Source: Phocaeicola_A sp045647865 (GTDB lineage: Bacteria > Bacteroidota > Bacteroidia > Bacteroidales > Bacteroidaceae). From it: 64,000 bases of DNA. How positions within the stretch are numbered: the stretch's first letter is position 1; every line of letters begins with the position of its first letter. The notes under the pieces were generated by a model, which searched no databases, was not told the origin of the DNA, and was given only the letters and a program-made list of their open reading frames with translations. The stretch spans positions 4,798-68,797 of the forward strand of contig JAZRMW010000005.1 in NCBI GenBank assembly GCA_045647865.1, given 5' to 3'. The position numbers and the translations under genes were made by a program. Of this stretch, positions 28,137-37,183 are shown piece by piece.

Positions 28137-28808
28137 TTATCTTGCAGTAATGTGGAAGCATCCCTGCTTCAGTTCATATTTCACGTAACAATCTCCCTCC
28201 TTTTTCAAATCGCGTAATACTTCAGAGAGCACCATTTTCAAGGTGTCTTCTCTTACCGGTTGCAGGGGGTATCCGTCGGGGTCGTCCACTTGGTCGAAGC
28301 GTTTGTAGCTGATGTCGAACGTTGTACCATGGCGGTGAGCTGACTTGTCCGAGGCATTGACATTTCCTCGGCGCAGGCGCTTCACATCGTGGTCGGTACG
28401 CAAGATGGAGGTGGCAATAATTCTGTATGGGTTCAATCCTTTATTGGTTAATGAATCCAAGAAATTCTTCCCGATATTGTTGAGCAACTTATGTGCTTTG
28501 GGTACCAGATAGGGAATGGAGTGGGTGAGTGAATCCAGTTTGTAGTTGTCGCATGTCTCCACCAGATCCAATTTGCGTGTCATTTTTTCTGCCGCTTTAC
28601 GGTCTGCTATAGGGGGAATACCTATGGCTTGTGCTGCTTTCAGATGGGTCTCGTTCAGGTCGTTGAACGCCCGCTTGTAGCTCACTACACCACGTATGTT
28701 GCGTGGATTGTTCATCTTCATCGGTTTCTCTCCTTGGCAGGCATCAAATGTGCTTATGGTCAATAAGGCCAATGTCCCGATGAATACGTATTTGAGTAGT
28801 CTTTTCAT
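28137..28808 (-). CDS. DUF5715 lipoprotein, peptidase M15-like
   Basis: 223 residues from the ATG at 28806-28808, whose signal ends in a lipobox (FDAC). SAHRHGTTFDISYKRF matches the SxHxxGxxxD zinc motif of M15/VanY-type D-Ala-D-Ala carboxypeptidases, and the C-terminal CFHIT supplies the last His. Cell-wall peptide hydrolysis is therefore likely though not proven. The order rhodanese, ccs, this gene, truA has gaps of 10, 37 and 0 bp, implying one operon. Confidence 0.88.
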   Translation of the reverse strand: MKRLLKYVFIGTLALLTISTFDACQGEKPMKMNNPRNIRGVVSYKRAFNDLNETHLKAAQAIGIPPIADRKAAEKMTRKLDLVETCDNYKLDSLTHSIPYLVPKAHKLLNNIGKNFLDSLTNKGLNPYRIIATSILRTDHDVKRLRRGNVNASDKSAHRHGTTFDISYKRFDQVDDPDGYPLQPVREDTLKMVLSEVLRDLKKEGDCYVKYELKQGCFHITAR

Positions 28809-28845
28809 ATCTCTTTGTAAAATTTGCGGAGCAAAGATACTGAAT

Positions 28846-31050
28846 TTATGCATAACTATGCATTCCCCCGAGGAAAAAGTTTACACCAAAGTAGGTTATC
28901 AGCACAGAAAGAAAGGCTGCAATCGTATAAATATGAAAGAATCGGGGTTTTCTGAACCAAGGAAGTGAGGCGGCATGTAGGGGTAGGGCATAGACGAGCA
29001 TCGTGATGAGTGCCCACACCTCTTTGGGGTCCCATCCCCAGTATCTTCCCCACGATACATTGGCCCATACGGCGCCGATGAAGATGCCTGTCGTCAATAA
29101 GAATAGGGCCGGATAAAGCATCAGACGGCTATATGTCATCAACCGTTCTGCCTCGCGAGGTACACAGAGTGCCCACACTCCGTTGAGCAGGATGAAGGCA
29201 AATAGGGCATATGACATCATGATGACCGACACATGGAGGCTCAGCCACGGAGAGACAAGCACAGGCATGAGTGGGGTAATCTGCGGGTTCATCTGTCCGA
29301 GGTAAGAGACCAATAACGCGAAGCCCGAGAGTAGGAAACCGAAGGGAATCGCCGGACGGAAACGGCGAGACATGAAGAGGGCGAATGCCATGATACAGAG
29401 GGCCAGAAATTGCATCGTCTCATACCCGTTGCTCAAAGGGATGCGCCCGCCTATGTACCACCTGAGTAGATATCCGGTGAGATGGAAGGTCAGAGCTACG
29501 AGTAATGAGCTACGAGTCACGAGTGAGAGGTACGGCTTACTTGTAGCTCGTAGCTTGTAGCCCGTGACCAGTAGAAGTATCCCTACCGTCAGATTGAACA
29601 TGAAGAGTATCTTAGTGAATGGGATGTAGTTGTATAGGAGTTCGGCTTGCAATTTCTCTTTGCTCAGTGGTTTCACACTTCCGTCCGTAGGAAGTGGGCA
29701 GATGAGGGTACCGTTTTGAAGCATCAACACCAGAGCCACCTTTTCGTCCGTTTCCATGATGGCTTTCTGTAGAGGCGAAGGTTTGTTGTTGGTCGACGAG
29801 GATAGCTCACGCATAATCCATGTCAACTTGTAGGTGGTCTGTTTGTCATATTCAAACAGGTCAATCATGCGGGCATACTTCCCCTCCACACCCAATCGCG
29901 CCCGCAACTCATCGCTCTTTATCTTGATGGCCGGCACGTATGCCCACTCTTCGGGATGGCGTTGCCAGCTGAGGAGTATCTGCTCGGGTGTGAGGCCGCT
30001 GAACGAATCCTTGCCATAGAGTTTCTTTACGAAATCGCGTGCCAACGTGTTCAAGGGCACCACGCGGTCGTTATAGATTACCTGCATGTCCACCTTTTCT
30101 TCTGCCTCTTCAAGGGGAATGATAGGGAGTTTCTTTGTGCCTTGGGCAAAGGCCGTGGTGGCAAAGACGGTGATAGCTATGAGTAATAAGTCACGGGCTA
30201 TGGATGGTTTCTTATTTTTCTGAGCACAGAGACACGGAGACTCTGAGTCTTTAATTTCTTCATTATTCATTCTTGATTCCTCCGTGCCGCACTCACTCGT
30301 AGCTCGTAGCTCATCACTTGTAGCTGATTCCCCCGTCACTTGTAGAAGTCTTCTGAATCCGCCACGAGGATGCACCATCAATCCTATCATGGCAATGATG
30401 CACAACAGGTATCCTGCATAAGTAATCCCCGTCCCCCAAGGGTCGTAATTCACATTCAGCCACGAACCCCTTCTGTCCTCATCAAACGAGGATTGATAGA
30501 AACGGTATCCCTTGTGCGTGAGGATGTTGTTCATGGAGATGGTATGTGTAAGTGAAGAGTGAAGTGTGAAGAGTGAAGAATCTTGTTCCGCATGGCCACT
30601 CGTAGCTCGTAGCTCATCACTCGTAGCTATGCTCACATAATCGGCCGGAGCCTCTGTGCCCGGATAGTAGTCGATGTAAAATGTGTCGAGTGTCAACGTA
30701 AAGGGTAAGTCGAGTACCTTCCGCGTCCCCTCCTCCACGTATTGAAACGTCGGTTCTCCCATGCGCAAATGCATCATTCCCTTTTTGCTTGTAAGGAAGG
30801 TCGTCAATGCCCCTGCCAATATCAGAAGAAAGGAGAAATGCAGAAGAATTTTCGGCCCTACCTGAAAAAAAGTTTTTTTCCACAGGGAAAAAATCATGAG
30901 CACACCAAGTACCCCCCACAATGCCATAAAGGGCACCGAGTGATAGATATGTTCCATCACAAAACTGCTCCCCTTTGCACTTTCCACAAAGGTAGCAATG
31001 CCCAATACTGCGATGAGCAGGATATAGAGGATGAGGGTAAGGTGTCTCAT
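28846..31050 (-). CDS. ccsBA: Cytochrome c biogenesis fusion CcsB/ResB-CcsA, with repeat insertions
   Basis: 734 residues. The N-terminal part (about 1-230) has ResB/CcsB-like membrane segments around a periplasmic domain. The C-terminal part (about 480-734) is CcsA, with the haem-handling Trp-rich motif VSWGRYWGWDPKEVWALI. The fusion moves haem and attaches it to c-type cytochromes at the inner membrane. The middle and loops contain foreign-looking peptides coded by dispersed DNA repeats: about residues 141-169, 236-279 and 497-519, including two copies of ATSDELRATS. All keep the frame and avoid membrane helices. A weaker SDELRAR at about 379-385 may be a fourth. Confidence 0.92.
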   Translation of the reverse strand: MRHLTLILYILLIAVLGIATFVESAKGSSFVMEHIYHSVPFMALWGVLGVLMIFSLWKKTFFQVGPKILLHFSFLLILAGALTTFLTSKKGMMHLRMGEPTFQYVEEGTRKVLDLPFTLTLDTFYIDYYPGTEAPADYVSIATSDELRATSGHAEQDSSLFTLHSSLTHTISMNNILTHKGYRFYQSSFDEDRRGSWLNVNYDPWGTGITYAGYLLCIIAMIGLMVHPRGGFRRLLQVTGESATSDELRATSECGTEESRMNNEEIKDSESPCLCAQKNKKPSIARDLLLIAITVFATTAFAQGTKKLPIIPLEEAEEKVDMQVIYNDRVVPLNTLARDFVKKLYGKDSFSGLTPEQILLSWQRHPEEWAYVPAIKIKSDELRARLGVEGKYARMIDLFEYDKQTTYKLTWIMRELSSSTNNKPSPLQKAIMETDEKVALVLMLQNGTLICPLPTDGSVKPLSKEKLQAELLYNYIPFTKILFMFNLTVGILLLVTGYKLRATSKPYLSLVTRSSLLVALTFHLTGYLLRWYIGGRIPLSNGYETMQFLALCIMAFALFMSRRFRPAIPFGFLLSGFALLVSYLGQMNPQITPLMPVLVSPWLSLHVSVIMMSYALFAFILLNGVWALCVPREAERLMTYSRLMLYPALFLLTTGIFIGAVWANVSWGRYWGWDPKEVWALITMLVYALPLHAASLPWFRKPRFFHIYTIAAFLSVLITYFGVNFFLGGMHSYA
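29494..29560. repeat. TACGAGT-family repeat inside ccsBA
   Basis: An imperfect inverted repeat built from AGCTACGAGT, TACGAGTCACGAGT and CTTGTAGCTCGTAGCTTGTAG. It codes for about residues 497-519 (LRATSKPYLSLVTRSSLL) right after a membrane helix. Confidence 0.75.
30215..30345. repeat. Composite repeat cluster inside ccsBA
   Basis: Contains a degenerate CACAGAGACACGGAGACTCTGAG unit, a TTCTTCATTATTCATTCTTG unit, GTGCCGCACTC, then ACTCGTAGCTCGTAGCTCA and CACTTGTAGCT. It codes for about residues 236-279 between the two halves of the fusion, including ATSDELRATS and DSESPCLCAQKNKK. Confidence 0.75.
30546..30628. repeat. Composite repeat cluster inside ccsBA
   Basis: A tandem GTGAAGAGTGAAGTGTGAAG stretch, then CCGCATGGCC and ACTCGTAGCTCGTAGCTCAT plus CACTCGTAGCT. 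It codes for about residues 141-169 (ATSDELRATSGHAEQDSSLF and on) in the periplasmic domain. Confidence 0.75.
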
Positions 31051-31060
31051 TCAAAATTCA

Positions 31061-31462
31061 TTAAGGTTCAGCCATTACTTCAGAAGGTTTCCCCGCGGCC
31101 TTCCATCCCTTGAATCCTGTGGATAACTCAATCACCTGAAATCCTTTTTCCGTAAGGATGCGTGCCGCATTCTTGCTCCTATTCCCACTCCGACAATAGA
31201 GGGCCACCTTCTTTTTATCTTGAAGCACCTTTACCGCTTCGCTTTCAAAGCCCTCCTGCAACACATCAATATTGAAATGCGTACCAGGGATGTGTCCCTC
31301 AGCATACTCAGTGGCCGTACGTACATCCAACAACACATACGTAGTGTCTGCTATCACCTTTGCAAACTCATCCACATCCACCGACTTGAATGCCTGTTTG
31401 CTTTGGCAACTCATACACATGGGCGACAAACACATAAGCACCAATAAAACTATACTTTTCAT
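31061..31462 (-). CDS. Rhodanese-domain lipoprotein
   Basis: 133 residues from the ATG at 31460-31462. The signal peptide ends at a lipobox (MCMSC). A single rhodanese domain follows, with LLDVRTATEYAEGHIPG and the active-site loop CRSGNRS. It probably handles sulfane sulfur or thiols in the envelope. The ccsBA gene starts 10 bp downstream, consistent with a role in haem/thiol chemistry of cytochrome c maturation (inference). A TATATTTG -7-like box is at 31513-31520 on the minus strand. Confidence 0.9.
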   Translation of the reverse strand: MKSIVLLVLMCLSPMCMSCQSKQAFKSVDVDEFAKVIADTTYVLLDVRTATEYAEGHIPGTHFNIDVLQEGFESEAVKVLQDKKKVALYCRSGNRSKNAARILTEKGFQVIELSTGFKGWKAAGKPSEVMAEP

Positions 31463-31594
31463 TTTTCTTTCTAACACGTTATATCTGATTGATTGGTTTT
31501 ATAAATAATTGGCAAATATACAAATAGTATGATATATCACCACATAAAAGCGTGCTTCAACACAAAAAACGATTAACTTATCAATATTTTCACC

Positions 31595-31627
31595 ACTGGG
31601 TGCCTACTGGGTGCCTACTGGGTGCCT
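31595..31627. repeat. Tandem repeat, 3 x 11 bp
   Basis: Three exact copies of ACTGGGTGCCT, between the RhuM stop and the rhodanese promoter region. It marks the left edge of the accessory island. Confidence 0.9.
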
Positions 31628-31663
31628 ACTCCCTCATTTACACCCTCACTTGCATGGTCATGA

Positions 31664-32644
31664 TCACTCACCCTTCAGCCGTTTGATATCCTCATCCAAT
31701 TCTTTGATACTGTTCAAATGCTCCTGTGAACGTTGAATTTCCTTGTATTTAGAATATTCTTCACCAGCTTTGGATACCGCCAACTGATGAGAAATGTGTC
31801 CGGCATCTTCCAATATATTCTTTTCGTTAAGAGTCAGAACCAGTTTGAGTTTTTCTACCCAGTCACGCATATACATCGGTTTGTGAGCCAACGCTTGTGC
31901 TTCGGCATAAGCAAGGAATTGTTCAACGATTAGTTTGAGCATCTTTATTTCTTCCTCGTTCAAATAATTTTTTCCGATGGTCGTATCAGCTTTCAACACT
32001 TTCTCAGGATAAGTGGTAGAAGTCAACCCCATCAAGGGAAGTGCCGCATTGGCACGATAATAGATAAGTTCGGCAGCAGTCTTTCCACTGACGGCCCACA
32101 ACAATTTATTCTGCACCTCCTTATAAAATGCTAGGGTCATTTCATCAGCAGGGTCATAATCGATACTTGTAGCATAGATGTCCTTTATTTGTTGATAGAA
32201 AACCCGTTCTGACAAACGGATTTCACGGATACGTTCAAGCAGTTCCTTGAAATAATTCATCGAGGAACCAGTCTTGAATCGTTCGTCATTGATGGAGAAC
32301 CCCTTCAAAATATACTCTTGCAAACGTTGGGTAGCCCATATTCGGAATTGCGTACCCTGTTTGGATTTCACACGATAGCCTACCGATATTATCACATCCA
32401 AGTTATAGTAATTCGTTGGTTTGGTAGAAAAATCGGAATTTCCGATTTTTCTCACACTATCCTCCTCTACAAGTTCCCCTTCTTTAAATATGTTCAGTAT
32501 ATGCTCGTTAATTGTGGAACGTGACTTACCAAACAAAACGGTCATTTGATCCATTGTAAGCCAAACCGTCTTCCCTTCGAACAAGACATCCACTTTGATT
32601 GTCCCGTCCTGTGATTGATATAGTATTATTTCATTATTCTCCAT
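31664..32644 (-). CDS. RhuM-family protein
   Basis: 326 residues. The N-terminal ILYQSQDGTIKVDVLFEGKTVWLTMDQM with FGKSRSTINEHI, then YNLDVIISVGYRVKSKQGTQFR and FRIWATQRLQEYI, are the RhuM/virulence-protein signature. These proteins are common in pathogenicity islands and mobile regions and resemble phage antirepressor/KilA-type DNA-binding proteins; their function is not settled. It is the first gene of the accessory island. The C-terminal 60 residues are coiled-coil-like. Confidence 0.92.
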   Translation of the reverse strand: MENNEIILYQSQDGTIKVDVLFEGKTVWLTMDQMTVLFGKSRSTINEHILNIFKEGELVEEDSVRKIGNSDFSTKPTNYYNLDVIISVGYRVKSKQGTQFRIWATQRLQEYILKGFSINDERFKTGSSMNYFKELLERIREIRLSERVFYQQIKDIYATSIDYDPADEMTLAFYKEVQNKLLWAVSGKTAAELIYYRANAALPLMGLTSTTYPEKVLKADTTIGKNYLNEEEIKMLKLIVEQFLAYAEAQALAHKPMYMRDWVEKLKLVLTLNEKNILEDAGHISHQLAVSKAGEEYSKYKEIQRSQEHLNSIKELDEDIKRLKGE

Positions 32645-32655
32645 AATTTCTTAAT

Positions 32656-32766
32656 CTAATGAATCATATCGAAAAAGTATTTATCCATATCCCCCGTGCT
32701 TACAGTACGTTTAATTCTTGACGTTTCCGTACTGTGGAGCAGTTTGTGAATTTCGTTTTGGGACAT
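32656..32766 (-). pseudogene. N-terminal remnant of AlbA_2/RecG-like ATP-binding protein
   Basis: A 36-residue frame beginning MSQNEIHKLLHSTETSRIKR and containing TVSTGDMDKYF, ending in TAG after MIH. The start resembles the conserved N-terminus (ES-R-E-T-STG-MDKF) of Bacteroidales AlbA_2/divergent AAA_4 putative DNA-binding proteins, recalled from memory. The rest of such a gene is missing, so this looks like a deletion remnant. Confidence 0.45.
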
Positions 32767-32791
32767 ATGGTTGATATATTAATAAGTTTTT

Positions 32792-33223
32792 TCAATCTCG
32801 TTTATTTATAATACTATTCTTTGTTTTAAAAGTCTCTATTCGAGTTTTCAGTTCTGATATTTCATCGATCTTTTTAGGATTAGTATTGGGTGGCAATGTC
32901 TTTGTTGTCAATCGTAAATTTCTTACGAGAATAGGACTGACTTCAACATATTTGAATTTTGAAAGAATATTCTTTCCATTTATCAATTGACCTTTGAGTC
33001 TATTATCATTCTTCTTTTCCAATAATCGATAACCCAAAGTCTCAAAACTTTCTAAAATCTCTTCAGACGTGGGTCTAAAATCTAAGTATTTCATGCAAAC
33101 CCACTCAATGGCCTTACTTACATAATCAAATCCATTAGTAGAATATTTTCTTTCGTTTCCACTTTTAGGAAGAAATTCGACAATAAAATTGTTTAATATT
33201 TCTTTTTGTTTATTCGTAGTCAT
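32792..33223 (-). CDS. Hypothetical protein, AT-rich
   Basis: 143 residues, soluble, mixed charge, rich in Lys, Asn and Ile. I see no recognised domain. The DNA is clearly AT-richer than the flanking core genes, as is the next gene upstream, so the two were probably acquired together. It may act with the PD-(D/E)XK protein and the MmeI-like enzyme encoded upstream. Confidence 0.7.
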   Translation of the reverse strand: MTTNKQKEILNNFIVEFLPKSGNERKYSTNGFDYVSKAIEWVCMKYLDFRPTSEEILESFETLGYRLLEKKNDNRLKGQLINGKNILSKFKYVEVSPILVRNLRLTTKTLPPNTNPKKIDEISELKTRIETFKTKNSIINKRD

Positions 33224-33333
33224 AATTTTTTATCTAATAAAGCCCAAATAACCTAACCATATTTATTTTTATGGTAGTAGAAAGAAATCTTTCCACTTAT
33301 TCATTTTCTATGTCGTTGAGCAATGCTCGAATT

Positions 33334-34308
33334 TTAGTTATTGTTATTATCACATTTACACTCTATTGTTCCTAATCCTACTTTAATAGTCTTTCCCGTT
33401 TTACACCTTTTACTTGGTGATTTACCACCTATGTAGGCACTAACCAATTGAATACCTTCTTTATCCAACGATTCATCAGCTATGAAATAATCATCTGTTT
33501 GTGAATAAATAAATATACATCCATATCTTGTATCCATTCTATCCATATAATCTTTGAGTTGCTTTGTCCCATCTTTAATTCGAACCAAATCCTTCTCCCC
33601 TTTATATATTTTCACCTCTATCACATAAGGACCTTTATTACATTGAGGCAACTTAAAATCAACTTCGGCATTACCTATTTTTTCAGAATAATCAAAATCG
33701 ATTTCATTATCATATAAATAAAGGCACAAATCTTTATGTAAATCCAATTCATTACTATTCATTAAAGGTATTCCTTCAATATCAGTATAATCGTCTTTCA
33801 TAGCTATATTTGCCATTGAAGATCTAATTCCTCCAAAATTACTAATTCTTCTAGCATATCTTTTTATTTGATACGTCATATAGCTATCCTCTTTCAATTG
33901 TAATATAACGTAATCCAATAATGGCCTAATAAAATCACTCTTAAATAATTGAATATCACTATTTAGCCACTTACATTTTTTGTATGCAGCATTCATATCC
34001 AATTTATCATTACCTTTTAAGATACGGTATTCATACCAATGAAGACAAAAAGAAAAATAGCTATGTTCGTCATTAGTTAAGAATTCTGTCATTTTATCAT
34101 AAGGAAAACCAATTTCTACAGACATTATATCTTCTCTCGAAAAAGGAAAATCCTTCTTTAAACTATTGAAAACCTCTTTACAAAATGGAATATTTTGCAA
34201 TTTACTCATTAAATTAATGGTATTTAGATTAAATAATATATCTGAATTCTTATCCCTGTATTGTTGATAATACCATTCTATTTTTTCTATTATTCTATCT
34301 TGCTTCAT
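33334..34308 (-). CDS. PD-(D/E)XK nuclease-like protein
   Basis: 324 residues. Residues about 1-190 are helical and unrecognised. Then GNAEVDFKLPQ, YVIEVKIYKGEKD and GTKQLKDYMDRMDTRYGCIFIY follow the D-x(n)-E-x-K-...-Q pattern of the restriction-endonuclease fold. The C-terminus is basic and then Cys/Asn-rich. It lies 55 bp downstream of the MmeI-like gene on the same strand and in AT-rich DNA. A helper nuclease or independent defence effector is possible; no family name is assigned. Confidence 0.75.
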   Translation of the reverse strand: MKQDRIIEKIEWYYQQYRDKNSDILFNLNTINLMSKLQNIPFCKEVFNSLKKDFPFSREDIMSVEIGFPYDKMTEFLTNDEHSYFSFCLHWYEYRILKGNDKLDMNAAYKKCKWLNSDIQLFKSDFIRPLLDYVILQLKEDSYMTYQIKRYARRISNFGGIRSSMANIAMKDDYTDIEGIPLMNSNELDLHKDLCLYLYDNEIDFDYSEKIGNAEVDFKLPQCNKGPYVIEVKIYKGEKDLVRIKDGTKQLKDYMDRMDTRYGCIFIYSQTDDYFIADESLDKEGIQLVSAYIGGKSPSKRCKTGKTIKVGLGTIECKCDNNNN

Positions 34309-34363
34309 ATCCCCATATTTTACTTAAATCCTTACCTAATTGTATAATACATATAAAAAAATA

Positions 34364-37183
34364 TTACTTTTTACAAATACCCTTATTATTTTGTTTTTTT
34401 TCAACCTTTTTACTAAGATCTTTATATAATCCTAATAAATGCTTCACAATGTCCATTTCGTCCGTATCGGACTTCAAGCCGTAGAGTTTCAGTACGGCAC
34501 GGTCAAGGTTGCGATGCGCCTTGCGAAGGTCAGACGGCATGAACTTGTGGTCATACATGTCCGCAAGGGAACTTTCGGAATAAAGACTTCTTGTATCAAG
34601 TACGACTTGTGCTAATTCTTTGATATATTCCTTTTCTTCTTCTGTCGCTTCTGGCCAAGGGAAATTATTATATACTATAGTGTTAGAATAACGATAATCG
34701 CTTTTTAACTTACCACCTATAACTCTCACCCATGCCATATGAAGCGAACTTGTCAGTATTCCATATTCGTAAACTGACGCATCGGGTACAATGAAAGCAA
34801 GATTAGTAACTATTGTATTTTTATCGATGAAGCCAATAGGAATATATTCCCTTTTCTCTGAAGACACTTCCGGCACAACTAAACACGAATCCGGATTATT
34901 GGTTTCACGGAAAAGCCAAGGGGTATCCGCTAATTTCTGTCTACCTTTATCCGTTGAAGCAAGTCGTATTTCTCTACATTTTTCCACTCGGTTACGGATA
35001 TACGGAATACTTCGGATGACTGACGGAGATACGCCTTTCAACCAAAGACAATAACGCTCCAAATTATTGATGTATTCTTCTGAACCTATCAATGGTTTAA
35101 TATACATAAGTACTTCGGGAAGATTCTTTACTACATTATGGTATTCTTCCGCTTCTATTATCAGACATCCTCCGTCTGTAGGTCTGTTACCAGTTCTCAT
35201 CTTCGAGGAATCGCACAATGACTTGGTTCGCTTCAATACCCAAATATCCTCAAAGTCCATCAAGTAAGCATTGATGTGTTTCGCTTCCTGCTTGGAAATT
35301 CCATCAAACAGAACAGGAGAACGTTTCTGATTGTCTGCGTTGAATCCTATAATTACACAAAAGACATTCGCCTGTCCATCCCATGTAAATGTTCGCCATG
35401 CAAAGTCTATATGTACTTTGTATTGCTCCATCAATTGTTTCCATAAACAAGATACATGTTCACCTTGTACGATACTATTGGTAGAAACTAGAGCTGTATG
35501 AATCTTTGAATTCTTCTGCATCATCTGCGATGCTTTCACAAACCATCCCGAAACAAAGTCCATCTTCTTTGCACTGGGATATGGTTTCTTTTTGTCGTCT
35601 ATCAATACAAACTCCTTATCTGCCTTCTGCTCTTTTGACTGGTCTTTATACCCCAAAAAAGGTGGATTTCCCACAATATACGAAAGACTTTCAGCTGAAA
35701 CTACCTCGTTCCAGTCTGTTCGCAAAGCATTACCCTTAACGATGTTAGCATAACTTTTCAACGGTAGATAGGGTTCATTAAACTTCACAATGCTGTAAGT
35801 TTCCTTGCGCATTTGAAATTCGGCTATCCACATGGCGGTTTTGGCCACCGACACGGCAAAGTCGTTTATCTCTATGCCGTGAAACTGTCCAATACTTACC
35901 ACAATTGGGGTCATCCATTCTGCTTCAAAGATATATCCTTCGCCATACCTAGCCTTAATCACCACATTTTCAATACGTCTGAGTGACAGATAAGTCTCTG
36001 TCAAGAAATTCCCGCTTCCACATGCTGGATCTAAGCATTGAATACGTCCTAATTTCTTGTGGAAATCTCGTAAACGTTGTTTTTTCAACCATTCAGCTTT
36101 AAGAGAAAGGATGCTACTCAGTTCATCTTTTAAATCGTCGAGGAACAACGGATCAATCACTTTATGAATGTTCTCTATTGAAGTGTAGTGCATACCTCCG
36201 TCATGGCGTGTTTCGGGATTCAGTGTATCTTCAAAGATTCCACCGAAAATGGTGGGAGAAATATTCTCCCAATTAAAATTATCACTTGACTTTTCGACAA
36301 GCAGTTGCTTCACCTCTTCCGTAATGGGCGGTATACCAATGGCAGTGTCTTGAAACAAGCCGCCGTTTACATAGTCGAACTCCTTAGCCTTAGGGTCAAT
36401 AAAAAGATTGTCCCTATTTGCAGTACCGAGGGCAGTAAATAAGTCGTGCAACTTGTATTGAAGTTCGTTAGAACTATATGGACGGAGATAATTACCGAAT
36501 TGATTTTTTTCAAAAATACCGGCATCTTCCGCAAATAAACAAAACACCAATCGTACGCACAAGACATTGAGTTCGTGCATAGCTCGTTCATCAAGTATCT
36601 TATACTGTTTCTGTAGTTCGGCATAAATTTCACCAATCAGCTTTCCAGCTTTACGACTCACGTCCACTTCCTTATATATATGTGTACTGGTGATGTTTTG
36701 TAGGAATGCGAGTCGATGGTATTCCTTGGGCAGGTCTTCAAGGGATACAGACTGGTATTCATCAGCCCGTTCACTGTTCAAGTCATGTATACGAAATTCT
36801 TCAAAGTTACACACCACAATCCAGTTGGGACGCTCGTCGTTCTTCAAGTTATCTGCATATCGTTTGGCTTGTTCATACGGAGTAAGAAGGATTCCACCGC
36901 TCTGTTCTATTTTACGGTCAAGATTAACACCTTGGCTCTTCTGTTCTATCAACACCTTTGTCGATGCGATATATCCGTCAATACGCTTAGGTTTTGGCTC
37001 ACCCGGCACACGCACACGCTTTTCAAAGTCGATGAACACACTAGGATACTCTACACCATAAACATGCTGTAATAGATCCTCCCAGAACTGGATGGTAATT
37101 TCGTTTTCTGTTTTCTTCTGAATATTCTTTTTCCATCGTTTTAAAAAATCGGAAACTGCTTTTTTTTGTTCGATTGATTTCAT
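34364..37183 (-). CDS. MmeI-like type IIL fused restriction endonuclease-methyltransferase
   Basis: 939 residues, close to MmeI (919). The N-terminal nuclease shows D69-x10-E80-Q-K82 (RIDGYIASTKVLIEQKS), nearly the same register as the MmeI active site. A helical spacer follows, then an adenine methyltransferase with motif I DPACGSGNFL (385-394) and motif IV NPPFLG (506-511). A target-recognition region and C-terminal domain complete it (about 640-939). It would methylate and cut by itself at a site I cannot predict. The frame is intact. The long leader upstream holds a perfect palindrome. Confidence 0.92.
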   Translation of the reverse strand: MKSIEQKKAVSDFLKRWKKNIQKKTENEITIQFWEDLLQHVYGVEYPSVFIDFEKRVRVPGEPKPKRIDGYIASTKVLIEQKSQGVNLDRKIEQSGGILLTPYEQAKRYADNLKNDERPNWIVVCNFEEFRIHDLNSERADEYQSVSLEDLPKEYHRLAFLQNITSTHIYKEVDVSRKAGKLIGEIYAELQKQYKILDERAMHELNVLCVRLVFCLFAEDAGIFEKNQFGNYLRPYSSNELQYKLHDLFTALGTANRDNLFIDPKAKEFDYVNGGLFQDTAIGIPPITEEVKQLLVEKSSDNFNWENISPTIFGGIFEDTLNPETRHDGGMHYTSIENIHKVIDPLFLDDLKDELSSILSLKAEWLKKQRLRDFHKKLGRIQCLDPACGSGNFLTETYLSLRRIENVVIKARYGEGYIFEAEWMTPIVVSIGQFHGIEINDFAVSVAKTAMWIAEFQMRKETYSIVKFNEPYLPLKSYANIVKGNALRTDWNEVVSAESLSYIVGNPPFLGYKDQSKEQKADKEFVLIDDKKKPYPSAKKMDFVSGWFVKASQMMQKNSKIHTALVSTNSIVQGEHVSCLWKQLMEQYKVHIDFAWRTFTWDGQANVFCVIIGFNADNQKRSPVLFDGISKQEAKHINAYLMDFEDIWVLKRTKSLCDSSKMRTGNRPTDGGCLIIEAEEYHNVVKNLPEVLMYIKPLIGSEEYINNLERYCLWLKGVSPSVIRSIPYIRNRVEKCREIRLASTDKGRQKLADTPWLFRETNNPDSCLVVPEVSSEKREYIPIGFIDKNTIVTNLAFIVPDASVYEYGILTSSLHMAWVRVIGGKLKSDYRYSNTIVYNNFPWPEATEEEKEYIKELAQVVLDTRSLYSESSLADMYDHKFMPSDLRKAHRNLDRAVLKLYGLKSDTDEMDIVKHLLGLYKDLSKKVEKKQNNKGICKK

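Noticed and set aside
29885..29925. Fourth repeat insertion in ccsBA (SDELRAR)
   Set aside because: The DNA matches the TACGAGT-family repeat over too short and imperfect a stretch; it may be native sequence.
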